9,515 nucleotides of DNA from an uncultured Gammaproteobacteria bacterium (lineage in GTDB: Bacteria; Pseudomonadota; Gammaproteobacteria; UBA9214), in NCBI GenBank assembly GCA_905480305.1, contig CAJQPV010000227.1, forward strand, positions 1 through 9,515, given 5' to 3'. The translations under genes were made by a program, and so were the position numbers. Shown here piece by piece: positions 1-6,682 of the stretch. Each line of letters begins with the position of its first letter. The first letter of the stretch is position 1. The notes beneath the pieces are model-generated. The model saw nothing but the letters and a program-made list of their open reading frames with translations. It ran no database searches and was not told the DNA's origin.

Positions 1-1164
1 GACCGCCAGGAACCGCTGGCTCACGGCGATGATATGCGGGAATACACGGCGGAAATGATGGTGGAAGCAGGCAGCCCGCTGGAAGACTGCAGCATCGAAA
101 AAGCCGGACTGCGCTCCCTGCCCGGCCTGTTCCTGGCCGAAATTGAACGTGATGGCGCCATCCTGCCGGCCGTGGAACCCCGCGAGCGACTGCTCGCCAA
201 TGACCGGCTCATCTTCGTGGGCGCCATCGAGTCGGTGGTTGATCTGCACCGCATTCGTGGCCTGGTCCCTGCAACAGACCAGGTATTGAAACTGGAAGGT
301 GCCCGCAAGGACCGCGGTTTTTTCGAGGCCGTGGTATCTGACACCTGCCCGCTAAAGGGCAAGAGCGTGCGCGAAGGCCGCTTTCGCACCCGTTATCACG
401 CCGTCATCATCGCCCTGGCCCGCAACGGCGAACGCCTGCACGGCAAGATCGGAGACATGGTGCTGCGTGCGGGTGACACCCTGCTGCTGGAGGCTCCGCT
501 CGGCTTCATCGGCCAGCAAGGCAAGTCGCGGGACTTCTTACTGGTGAGCGAGGTCAGCGGCTTTCATCCGCCCAATCACAAAGGCGCGCCGCTGGCGCTG
601 GCTATCATCGTCGGGATGGTGGCGTTGGCAGCAAGTGGACTGCTAAGCATGCTGGAGGCAGCCCTGGTAGCAGCCGGACTAATGATCATAACGGGCTGCA
701 CCAGTGGCCAGGTGGCTCGACAGGCACCTGACTGGCAGGTGCTGGTGGTCATCGCCACCTCGTTCGGCGTTGGGGCCGCATTGCAAAAGAGTGGCGCAGC
801 CGGGGTACTGGCAGATGGCATCGTCGGCCTGGCGGGAGGCAATCCGCTGGGCACGCTGATACTGGTATTTACAGCCACTGCGCTGCTGACTGCCATTGCC
901 ACCAACAATGTAGCGGCGGTGCTGGCCTTCCCCATCGCCCTGACGGCCGCCGGGCATATGAACGTGAACGTCATGCCCTTCGCCATCACCATCATGGTGG
1001 CGGCATCGGCCAGTTTCGCGACACCTATCGGCTATCAGACCAATCTGATGGTATACAACACCGGCGGCTACCGCTTTGCAGACTTCCTGCGTATCGGCGT
1101 GCCCCTGACCCTGCTGGTGGGGCTGGTGACCGTCTTGCTGGTGCCATTAGTCTGGGCGTTTTAA
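1..1164 (+). CDS. SLC13-family permease with two RCK_C (TrkA-C) domains, C-terminal part
   Basis: This is the 3' part of a gene whose frame is open from base 1, so the start lies upstream; the first in-frame ATG (34) is inside a domain. The 387 visible residues begin with two soluble RCK_C-like domains (about 10-80 and 105-175), then at least five hydrophobic segments (about 195-385). The signature SATPIGYQTNLMVY-type stretch, here FATPIGYQTNLMVYNTGG near residues 339-356, and the preceding ATNNVAAVLAFP segment are typical of the SLC13/DASS permease branch that carries RCK_C domains between its two membrane halves. Such proteins move anions (sulfate, dicarboxylates and others) across the inner membrane with sodium or protons; the substrate cannot be read here. 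The natural-looking end (VPLVWAF) falls inside the left repeat of the downstream RAYT element. Family call firm, substrate unknown. Confidence 0.88.
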   Translation, partial: DRQEPLAHGDDMREYTAEMMVEAGSPLEDCSIEKAGLRSLPGLFLAEIERDGAILPAVEPRERLLANDRLIFVGAIESVVDLHRIRGLVPATDQVLKLEGARKDRGFFEAVVSDTCPLKGKSVREGRFRTRYHAVIIALARNGERLHGKIGDMVLRAGDTLLLEAPLGFIGQQGKSRDFLLVSEVSGFHPPNHKGAPLALAIIVGMVALAASGLLSMLEAALVAAGLMIITGCTSGQVARQAPDWQVLVVIATSFGVGAALQKSGAAGVLADGIVGLAGGNPLGTLILVFTATALLTAIATNNVAAVLAFPIALTAAGHMNVNVMPFAITIMVAASASFATPIGYQTNLMVYNTGGYRFADFLRIGVPLTLLVGLVTVLLVPLVWAF

Positions 1165-1191
1165 CCGCGGCGACAGACCACGATTAAATCC
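1156..1191 (+). repeat. Left inverted repeat of the RAYT unit
   Basis: The arm runs from GCGTTTTAA (1156-1164, containing the stop codon of the permease gene) through ACAGACCACGATTAA (1173-1187) to TCC at 1191. It matches the reverse complement of 2097-2128 with three mismatches and one extra A in the inner 23 bases, and a three-base length difference just outside. Its GG..CC hairpin core has decayed (GGCG against CCAC), unlike the right arm. Confidence 0.65.
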
Positions 1192-1242
1192 GATAAAAAA
1201 GGCAGCGGGAATACCCTGTTTATAGAGAAAGAAAACAACACA

Positions 1243-1266
1243 GGAACAGACCTCGTCCGCGATTCC
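1243..1266 (+). repeat. Possible second, inner copy of the RAYT end sequence
   Basis: The stretch starts GGAACAGACCTCG and ends GATTCC. It resembles the outer left arm (ACAGACCACG followed by ATTAAATCC) with an extra four bases between the two halves. It lies just outside the transposase stop codon. Weak match, listed because it has the same orientation and motif order as the left arm. Confidence 0.35.
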
Positions 1267-1303
1267 ATTACAGAAGGAGGATCAGAGACATAGCACGACC
1301 AAT

Positions 1304-1993
1304 TCAGCTGTCTTTCACCGGCCGACCAGCTTTTAGAGGAGACACCCGGCGCTCCAACATTAAAGCGATTTCCTCCTTGAAACGGCTATTACCAAGCACG
1401 TAGTTTCCATTGGTAGCATGACGTATTTCGTCAACCAGGCTTGATTCCATATGGCTGCCAAATAACGCGCGACAGGCCTTATGTCGGGCGCTCCATGAAT
1501 CGGCAAGCGACAAATACTGCGCGTGCGGGGTAATGACCGGGTTGCTCAGCCCCTGACCATTGACTGCATAACTGGACCAGCGATATTCGCCTGGATGAGC
1601 CACCATAGCGGCCCTTACCGGGTTCAGCTCAATATAGCGATAACACCTAAGGATGTAGTCCTCATCCTGGGTAAGACAGGAGCGGAAGCGCCCTTCCCGG
1701 AGCGTGCCGCTGCGACGATAGCTACGATTTATATACTGGACGTAACGCTGTCCAAGGTGTTTCATCAGCAGCGAAGCGCTGTCCGTACGTTCCGGCGTCA
1801 CCAACAAATGCACGTGATGGGTCATCAGGCAATACGCATGTATCTGACAACCATGTTTATCTGCCTGCGCCGCAAGAATTTCAAGATAATACTGATAGTC
1901 TGCCTCAGTATAGAAACAGACTGAACGGTTATTGCCCCGTTGAATGATATGCCAGGGAATGCCCGCTACCGCCAGGCGTGCGCGTCGTGGCAT
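1304..1993 (-). CDS. REP-associated tyrosine transposase (RAYT, Y1/HUH family)
   Basis: A 229-residue single-strand DNA transposase of the Y1 (IS200-like) superfamily. From the ATG, the N-terminal block GIPWHIIQRGNNR (11-23) is a family hallmark; THHVHLLV carries the metal-binding HUH pair H60 and H62; RYVQYINR and GTLREGRFRS (83-105) are conserved; and RYIELNPVRA holds the likely nucleophile Y120, aligned with the catalytic tyrosine region of E. coli TnpA-REP. All catalytic residues are present and the length is normal, so it appears intact. ATG at 1993 is preferred over the adjacent GTG at 1996 because AAGGAG sits 7 bases before the ATG but only 4 before the GTG. It is bracketed by inverted repeats (1156-1191 and 2097-2128), the expected partners of a RAYT. 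These proteins process REP sequences; many are single-copy and possibly domesticated. Confidence 0.93.
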   Translation of the reverse strand: MPRRARLAVAGIPWHIIQRGNNRSVCFYTEADYQYYLEILAAQADKHGCQIHAYCLMTHHVHLLVTPERTDSASLLMKHLGQRYVQYINRSYRRSGTLREGRFRSCLTQDEDYILRCYRYIELNPVRAAMVAHPGEYRWSSYAVNGQGLSNPVITPHAQYLSLADSWSARHKACRALFGSHMESSLVDEIRHATNGNYVLGNSRFKEEIALMLERRVSPLKAGRPVKDS

Positions 1994-2096
1994 CACAGAT
2001 CTCCTTATCTATGACTAATGTGTACATTGAATGGTGACAGGCAGGATAGAATTTATTCTGGTGAGCGTCTGTCAGTGAAAACCGACAGAAAGGGAA

Positions 2097-2128
2097 GGAT
2101 TAATCGGGGTCTATCCCCCTTAAAACGC
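2097..2128 (-). repeat. Right inverted repeat of the RAYT unit, with hairpin core
   Basis: Read on the minus strand this is GCGTTTTAAG, then GGGG-ATAGA-CCCC, then GATTAATCC. The GGGG/CCCC block (2106-2109 and 2115-2118) can fold as a 4-bp hairpin with a 5-base loop, a REP-like feature. It mirrors the left arm across the transposase gene. A near-identical core, GGGGTCTGTCCCC, occurs at 8474-8486. Confidence 0.65.
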
Positions 2129-2150
2129 GCGCTGAATGTCCGGAATCGAG

Positions 2151-2217
2151 CGGCAACTTGCCGTTCCTGGCACTCCTCTAACTGACTGTTGCCGTGGCTG
2201 GCAAGGACAGGAACCGG
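2151..2217. repeat. Cluster of short direct and inverted repeats between the RAYT unit and a small gene
   Basis: TTGCCGTTCCTGGCA (2158-2172) and TTGCCGTGGCTGGCA (2189-2203) are direct repeats differing at two bases. The second is also a hairpin (TTGCC/GGCAA). CCGTTCCTG (2161-2169) pairs with CAGGAACCGG (2208-2217) apart from one bulged base, and CGGCAACTTGCCG (2151-2163) is a perfect palindrome. The block lies 3' of the small membrane protein gene and may fold in its transcript. There is no clear U-tract, so I do not call it a terminator. The rest of the RAYT-to-gene gap (2129-2282) shows nothing else. Confidence 0.4.
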
Positions 2218-2282
2218 CCAAAAACAGAAGTACAGAACACAAATATAAATGGCGGCCCGGAGGTCGCAAAGAAAGGGCGCAG

Positions 2283-2504
2283 CTACTTTATTGTATTTTC
2301 GAAAGACCTGTTTTCTTTTCGCATAATCCAGATTAGAAGTGAAGCAACCAGAAGTAAGGCACCAGCTCCATATCCTGCTACAGTGCCAAAATGAAGAATT
2401 GCCGCAAATCCTGCCACCGAATATATATAGGGCATTATCTCGTATAGCCAATCAGGCTTCCATTTAGTTAATAGCTTCAACATGTTTAAGGTAAGGTCAG
2501 CCAT
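2283..2504 (-). CDS. Small two-helix membrane protein, function unknown
   Basis: A 73-residue protein with two predicted membrane helices (about 21-39 and 43-60). An amphipathic N-terminus (MADLTLNMLKLLTKWKPDW) precedes them, and a basic tail (MRKENR) follows, suggesting both ends face the cytoplasm. The start at 2504 is chosen because GGGGAAG lies four bases upstream of this ATG; the frame extends 18 codons further to 2558, but that stretch has no better ribosome site. I do not recognise the family with certainty; helix arrangement and the WKPDWLYE motif are what can be seen. It is transcribed alone, convergent with nothing, 300 bases downstream of the terminator of the large secreted protein gene. 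The upstream DNA can form alternative hairpins (2567-2613). Confidence 0.6.
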   Translation of the reverse strand: MADLTLNMLKLLTKWKPDWLYEIMPYIYSVAGFAAILHFGTVAGYGAGALLLVASLLIWIMRKENRSFENTIK

Positions 2505-2566
2505 GGTACTTCCCCGGTAAATGGTTTCACTGACTAATACGATATATGTGACCAGCACCTTTGCAT

Positions 2567-2613
2567 ATTGTCCTTAAGTACAGACGGACAATGAAATCCG
2601 TCCACAAGGACGG
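2567..2613 (-). other. Alternative hairpins upstream of the small membrane protein gene
   Basis: Three inverted repeats overlap. ATTGTCC (2567-2573) pairs with GGACAAT (2586-2592); GACGGA (2583-2588) pairs with TCCGTC (2597-2602); CCGTCC (2598-2603) pairs with GGACGG (2608-2613) around an ACAA loop. The middle pairing excludes both outer ones, so an RNA from the minus strand could switch between two folds before the gene starting at 2504. No U-tract or known riboswitch consensus is seen; it could equally be DNA-binding half-sites of type GGACRR. Confidence 0.35.
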
Positions 2614-2619
2614 GACTCT

Positions 2620-2775
2620 GCCGATTCAATCCATGTCGACCCGGTTAGCTGAATGCGTACTTCTGGCCATATGAGTCATTTACAAAATACCGCTGAACGC
2701 CTGTTTCAAAGCCAGTAACGGTCACTCAGATAAGGCGCAATCATTAGCCACCGGCCTGGTCGGATTGGTCTTCCC
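2620..2775. other. Spacer with no recognisable feature
   Basis: Between the hairpin block and the terminator of the large minus-strand gene I see no ORF, repeat or convincing promoter. Any promoter of the small membrane protein gene would be here or in the hairpin block, but no clear pair of hexamers stands out. Confidence 0.4.
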
Positions 2776-2806
2776 TAAATGAAACAGCCCGGCAAATGCC
2801 GGGCTG
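2776..2806 (-). terminator. Rho-independent terminator of the large secreted protein gene
   Basis: Read on the minus strand, CAGCCCGGC and GCCGGGCTG form a 9-bp GC-rich stem around a four-base loop, followed directly by TTTCATTT. It begins 27 bases after the stop codon at 2833, so it ends that transcript and separates it from the small membrane protein gene. Confidence 0.85.
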
Positions 2807-2832
2807 CATGATGGTCATCGGACCTGGGAGGA

Positions 2833-5800
2833 TTAATCCGATGGATCAGAGGGATCGTCGTTGTTGGCGAACGGATCAGCCGAACCGGGTATACCGATTG
2901 GCTCGTCATCGCCGGAGTTATTGTAAAGGTCGGAGTCGCTACTCAAAGCAAGAATGGCATCGATGTCATCACCCAGTAGCACGTCAATGTAAGTATCCAG
3001 GAAGTCCGGGCGCAAAGCATCCAGCAAGGTAGCGTTACAGATGGTTGCCAATACCTGGCGACCAGCCGTGGTACGAGCCGCATCCAGCCGGCTGCGCTTG
3101 GTACCGTCTTCCCAATGTGACGGGACCGCCTTCAACACACCCAGACCAAGCTCAAGGGCCGTTTCGATATCGTTGTCAGCATCAGCACTGCTGACCGGAT
3201 CAACCAGGCTCTTCGCATGACCCTTACCATTGCCAGTCAGTTCTGTGGAGACCCTGGCATCGAGTTCATCGTCACAAGCCTCGTTGGCAATCTGCACGTA
3301 ACCAAGGTCAATACCATTGATCGTGTCTGTGTAACCGCTACCGCAGCTGTCTTCAGCAGCACGCTCCAGTTCAAGGGTGTTTTCGTCCAGTGCCAGACAC
3401 TGTCCGAGGTGATCCGGGTGGTTCTGCCAGAAACCAATGGTGCGGGTAGCTCCGGGCACGATACGGGTTCTGTGTGTGTCGCAATTATTGCTCATATCGG
3501 TGTCTGGCGTGGTTACTCCCGTCACGTCAGCGCAGGCCAGATTCTCGAAGCTACCGAAGATCGGCGCAGGCTGGACCAGTTCGGCCGTGATAGTAATGGT
3601 TACAGCATTGGCGTTGCCGGTATCGATATCTACAAGATCACAGCTGAGGGAGTGCAGGACGTTGTCATAGGTACAGCCGGCATCATCGGAAAGGTACTTT
3701 ACCAGCTCTGGCAGAGTGTCGGTCAGCATCACACCGATGGCGGTAACATTGCCGACGTTGGTTACCTTGATGCTGTAACTAACCTCAGTCTCATTTTCCT
3801 TGGCGTTCAGTTTTGCAGTGCCAGTCTTTTCGACCTTGATATCGGCAAACATCATGTTGACGTCCGCCGAATTGTCATGCCGGACCGGCGCGCCTGTAAG
3901 GCTACCGCTGGCACTGGCGCGGGCAATGTTGTGGATATCGTCGGTGACCGTGTACGGCCCGTACGCGGATGATGTCCATGACTTGCCGTCAGCCGCTAGG
4001 TCACCAACGGGTACGTCAAGTCCCAGCAATGGATCGGTCAGTCTGACGCCTACCAGATTCTCGTCGCCAAGGTTGGTAATGCTGAAGCAGTAATAGACAT
4101 CCTCACCGTAGTAGATGTCGGTGAAATCAACATCGCCACTGCCACAACGACTGTCGAGACTGATCTTCTTGTCGAGGGCAATGTTCGGATTGTAGACATT
4201 GGCTGTAGCATTGTCATTACAACCAACACTGTTGCCGTAAGCATCCACACCGCTGACTGGCAGACTACGTGCAAGCAAGCTGCTGCCGGCAGTTTCCGCG
4301 AATGACCAGGTATTACAGGAATCAGCCGCAAGTGTCTGGTTACTGACTGACTGCATTGTGCCGCCGGTATCATTGAGCGCAATGGTGGCATCCAGCAGAT
4401 CGGAATTACCGCCGTCCATGCAGACATCTGCACACCAGGTCAGCTCGGTACCTTCGATCACATTAATCACCGGGGTGGCATCTGCACAGTTACCGGTCTT
4501 GCTAACGCCACCGTCCAGACGGCATCCCTGTGACCAGGCAACATTGACAGTCGCCGTGTCTGTAGCGGAGACCAGCGTGTTGATGAAGTCGATTGCACTT
4601 GCTGTGGCAGTATTGGTGACACTTTCTCCGACCGGCAGATTTATCTGTATGGCAGCTTCACTGAAGGTGTTTCCAGCAACGCCGAGGTCCGCAATCGCAC
4701 CGTCTTTACCGAGAGCTGCCAGATCGCCACCCGAGAGCGGCGGATTGAAGTCATCGCCAGTCTCGGGGCTACCGGCATCGTCATCCAGTCCGAGATCATA
4801 GGCAATATCGTTGCCGGCATTCTGCACGCGGTAGCAATAGCGCACACTGTCACCCGAGGCAATATCCAGCGACTCGTTGGCCGTTCCGTCGAAGTCCACC
4901 GTATCGCAGGTATCCGACGCAGGGATAACCTTCTTGACCAGTTCCAGCTTGGGCAGGCCAACAAAGATGTTCTGAAAATAGCAATCGATCAACAGTGCCT
5001 CACCCACCGCGATATCAATGCGGTCGCCGCTGCGATCAAAGGGTACCGCCATGTTCTCGTTGTCAGTACACACCACATTGTCGAGTTCCCAGAGAGGCGC
5101 ACCGTAGCTATCCAGTACTTGTGACAGGTCCTCCGCGACATAGGCACTGCTGTTGCCAGCCACGGTTAGCTGGATCAACTGGCCGTTCTGCAAGCTAAAA
5201 GCTCCGTCAATGACGCCCGCGGCTGTTCCATCAGTCATAAATGCAAAGCTGTCCGTGCTGGAGCGGTCCGTCTCCTTGGTGAGATTCAGATAGGATGGAA
5301 ACACCACCGCAGATGTCGACAACACCAGGTCGCCCTGAATCCCGGAAATGGAACCCAGGTAGTTATCGCCCCCGTCATACTCGCTGCCACTGGCGCGCAT
5401 GTGGAAGGGCGAGCCATTGAGGTTGACCACGCCGTTGGCGTTGCCCCAGTCGAGTCGACTGGCCATATGCCCGCCCCAGGCAAGCACCACGGTATCGGCA
5501 GTGGCCCTGATACGCACGGTAAGGGTGATTTCGTGCGAACCCAGATAAGAAAAATCTGCCGGGTAGTTGTACTCGCCCACCGAGATTGTGCCGCCCCAGA
5601 CAGTGAACTCCCCGGGGGGCTGGGTGATATCGTCGTCGTTACTGCCTGTATCACGCCCGAGTTGCATGCGCGTATCGGGCGGAATCGCTGCCGTCGAAGA
5701 AGGTGCCGCCCGGGTGCACAGGCTATCACCACTGCAGGGATCGGCATTGGCCACGCTGTAATTGTAGGTGGCAAGGTAGTCGAGTGCGTTCTTGTCGCTC

Positions 5801-6111
5801 TCTACCGCATCCCAGCCGATGGTGATCTCGTATACATGCCCGATAACAGCCGGATCAATGACCACGCGATAGGGAATCGCTTCGCCTTCAAAATAACTTG
5901 CCTTGGACTTGTTGATATTACCGTTCACCCACAGTTCACAGGTATCCGGATCACTATCATTCTTGGCGTTGGCACACTGCGTTGCCTCCGAGGCCGAAGC
6001 TTGCATGGGGTTAATGCAGGTCACCAGCATGAACAGAAAAGCAGACAGTAACGACTGCTTTTGGTTGCATGCAGTAACCTTGCTGCGGGAATCATGTATT
6101 GAAATAGCCAT
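2833..6111 (-). CDS. Large exported multidomain surface protein (prealbumin-like region, three DUF11-like domains, GFWQNHP module)
   Basis: A 1092-residue protein of unknown function. Residues about 20-41 form a Sec signal peptide (basic start, SLLSAFLFMLV core, ASA cleavage region). An N-terminal domain (about 45-280) contains the ASRLDWG and SGSEYDGG-type stretch; about 281-387 resembles a prealbumin/SpaA-like fold; DUF11-like beta domains follow near 390-525, 645-755 and 758-882, the last with the classic VTNVGNVTAIGVMLTDTLP pattern. The end (about 889-1065) has TRTIGFWQNHPDH and later GRQVLATICNATLL and LYNNSGD, a module seen in bacterial surface proteins without known role. The tail is acidic. 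The mature part has 24 Cys, an even number, suiting disulfides outside the cytoplasm. No sorting motif, membrane anchor or T1SS-type repeat is visible. ATG at 6111 is preferred over GTG at 6120 because AAGGTG lies at good spacing before it. It is a single-gene unit with its own terminator. Confidence 0.82.
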   Translation of the reverse strand: MAISIHDSRSKVTACNQKQSLLSAFLFMLVTCINPMQASASEATQCANAKNDSDPDTCELWVNGNINKSKASYFEGEAIPYRVVIDPAVIGHVYEITIGWDAVESDKNALDYLATYNYSVANADPCSGDSLCTRAAPSSTAAIPPDTRMQLGRDTGSNDDDITQPPGEFTVWGGTISVGEYNYPADFSYLGSHEITLTVRIRATADTVVLAWGGHMASRLDWGNANGVVNLNGSPFHMRASGSEYDGGDNYLGSISGIQGDLVLSTSAVVFPSYLNLTKETDRSSTDSFAFMTDGTAAGVIDGAFSLQNGQLIQLTVAGNSSAYVAEDLSQVLDSYGAPLWELDNVVCTDNENMAVPFDRSGDRIDIAVGEALLIDCYFQNIFVGLPKLELVKKVIPASDTCDTVDFDGTANESLDIASGDSVRYCYRVQNAGNDIAYDLGLDDDAGSPETGDDFNPPLSGGDLAALGKDGAIADLGVAGNTFSEAAIQINLPVGESVTNTATASAIDFINTLVSATDTATVNVAWSQGCRLDGGVSKTGNCADATPVINVIEGTELTWCADVCMDGGNSDLLDATIALNDTGGTMQSVSNQTLAADSCNTWSFAETAGSSLLARSLPVSGVDAYGNSVGCNDNATANVYNPNIALDKKISLDSRCGSGDVDFTDIYYGEDVYYCFSITNLGDENLVGVRLTDPLLGLDVPVGDLAADGKSWTSSAYGPYTVTDDIHNIARASASGSLTGAPVRHDNSADVNMMFADIKVEKTGTAKLNAKENETEVSYSIKVTNVGNVTAIGVMLTDTLPELVKYLSDDAGCTYDNVLHSLSCDLVDIDTGNANAVTITITAELVQPAPIFGSFENLACADVTGVTTPDTDMSNNCDTHRTRIVPGATRTIGFWQNHPDHLGQCLALDENTLELERAAEDSCGSGYTDTINGIDLGYVQIANEACDDELDARVSTELTGNGKGHAKSLVDPVSSADADNDIETALELGLGVLKAVPSHWEDGTKRSRLDAARTTAGRQVLATICNATLLDALRPDFLDTYIDVLLGDDIDAILALSSDSDLYNNSGDDEPIGIPGSADPFANNDDPSDPSD

Positions 6112-6493
6112 ATTGCTCACCTTATGTGTGGGAGCTGGCCAGGCATTTGTCGGGCAAAAACAAGTCAGGGACGTTAACAGTCCACTTGCCCTTCATGCAG
6201 TCTGGTCAGTTATTGTTGTTATCCTGTATTCTGAAAAATGTATTACAGACTCAGTTATACGTTCATGGAGGTGATACCTCCATTGTACTGTGGTACAGGG
6301 TGAGCTAATTGAAATGCAGAAGCGTAGCAGGTTGGAGAGATTCCTTCTCTGAAGGTTTGTCATTAGTCATGGCTAATCATCAAGGCAAGCTAATCTGAAT
6401 GGCCTTTATACCTTACCTTCCAGGCATTAATATTATGAGACTGGATAGTTTATTCATCTATACGCAGCGTAACTCTGCTGCCTTGTTTTTGAG
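6112..6493. other. Long upstream region of the secreted protein gene
   Basis: A 382-bp, relatively A+T-rich gap between the secreted protein gene and the small ORF at 6494. It holds the palindrome and candidate promoter at 6254-6283, and a weaker inverted repeat TGTAC/GTACA at 6284-6297. Beyond about 6300 I find only short chance-level inverted repeats and no convincing gene or terminator. Confidence 0.45.
6254..6283 (-). promoter_or_regulatory. 19-bp palindrome over a candidate promoter of the secreted protein gene
   Basis: ATGGAGGT and ACCTCCAT are perfect 8-bp inverted arms around a three-base centre (6265-6283). On the minus strand the palindrome is followed five bases later by TATAAC (6259-6254), a plausible -10 box, with no good -35 box at the normal distance. 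The symmetric site would overlap the -35 region, as expected for an operator of a dimeric regulator, either a repressor or one that replaces the -35 contact. The leader to the start codon would be about 135 bases. No regulator gene is nearby. Confidence 0.4.
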
Positions 6494-6682
6494 CTACATA
6501 TTTACCTGTTTCAGGTCGACCTCTTCAACCTCTAATTCATCCAGTACCAGGTTGTTCAATCGTCTGTCAACAATGCGGCTGCGGTCAAAAAGTACTATGC
6601 AACCTCTGTCATCCTTCAGGGGAAAACTGGTTGCCGATCCATAATGACGTCGTTGCTTGTTTCTGTTTTCCTTTATATTCAT
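6494..6682 (-). CDS. Small Arg-rich protein, unrecognised
   Basis: A 62-residue hydrophilic protein with a basic N-terminus (KENRNKQRRHYGSA), a central FPLKDDRGCIVLFDRS stretch, DRRLNNLVL, and an acidic end (DELEVEEVDL). The order of basic, mixed and acidic parts and the repeated DR(R/S) motif look more like a real protein than a chance reading frame, but I cannot assign a family. ATG at 6682 is used; a GTG at 6712 in the same frame lies within a possible promoter (TTGACA at 6731-6726, GATACG at 6707-6702), which would favour the ATG, though no strong ribosome site precedes it. It runs antisense to, and slightly overlaps, the start of the glycosylase remnant. The plus-strand frame 6399-6644 is its shadow. 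Confidence 0.42.
   Translation of the reverse strand: MNIKENRNKQRRHYGSATSFPLKDDRGCIVLFDRSRIVDRRLNNLVLDELEVEEVDLKQVNM

Larger units (their letters stand above)
1156..2128 (-). mobile_element. RAYT transposase unit bracketed by imperfect inverted repeats
   Basis: A 973-bp unit contains a single transposase gene and is bounded by inverted copies of the same sequence. Both arms share GCGTTTTAA at the outer side, then after a few variable bases a purine-rich block and AGACC, then CGATTAA and TCC at the inner side. Inside the inner 23-base block the arms differ at three positions and by one inserted A. Classical IS200/IS605 elements lack terminal inverted repeats, while RAYT genes are known to be flanked by inverted REP sequences, so this fits a RAYT gene with its REP pair. 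Whether the whole unit can move, or is a domesticated gene with repeats, cannot be told from one copy. Confidence 0.7.

Noticed and set aside
1523..1924. 133-residue plus-strand frame inside the RAYT gene
   Set aside because: Antisense to the HUH and tyrosine motifs of the transposase; no independent support.
2053..2451. 132-residue minus-strand frame
   Set aside because: It overlaps the small membrane protein in another frame and crosses the repeat cluster. Its residue composition is mixed, with no domain or ribosome site, and the two-helix protein is the better reading.
3217..3972. 251-residue plus-strand frame opposite the secreted protein gene
   Set aside because: It lies wholly antisense to a gene with clear domains and a signal peptide, and shows no family features; it arises from codon bias of the opposite strand.
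5401..6051. 216-residue plus-strand frame opposite the start of the secreted protein gene
   Set aside because: Same reason: antisense to a coherent signal peptide and N-terminal domain, His/Arg/Gly-rich with no recognisable motif.
6399..6644. 81-residue plus-strand frame, Ser-rich
   Set aside because: It is the shadow of the small Arg-rich frame and has low-complexity serine stretches with no ribosome site.
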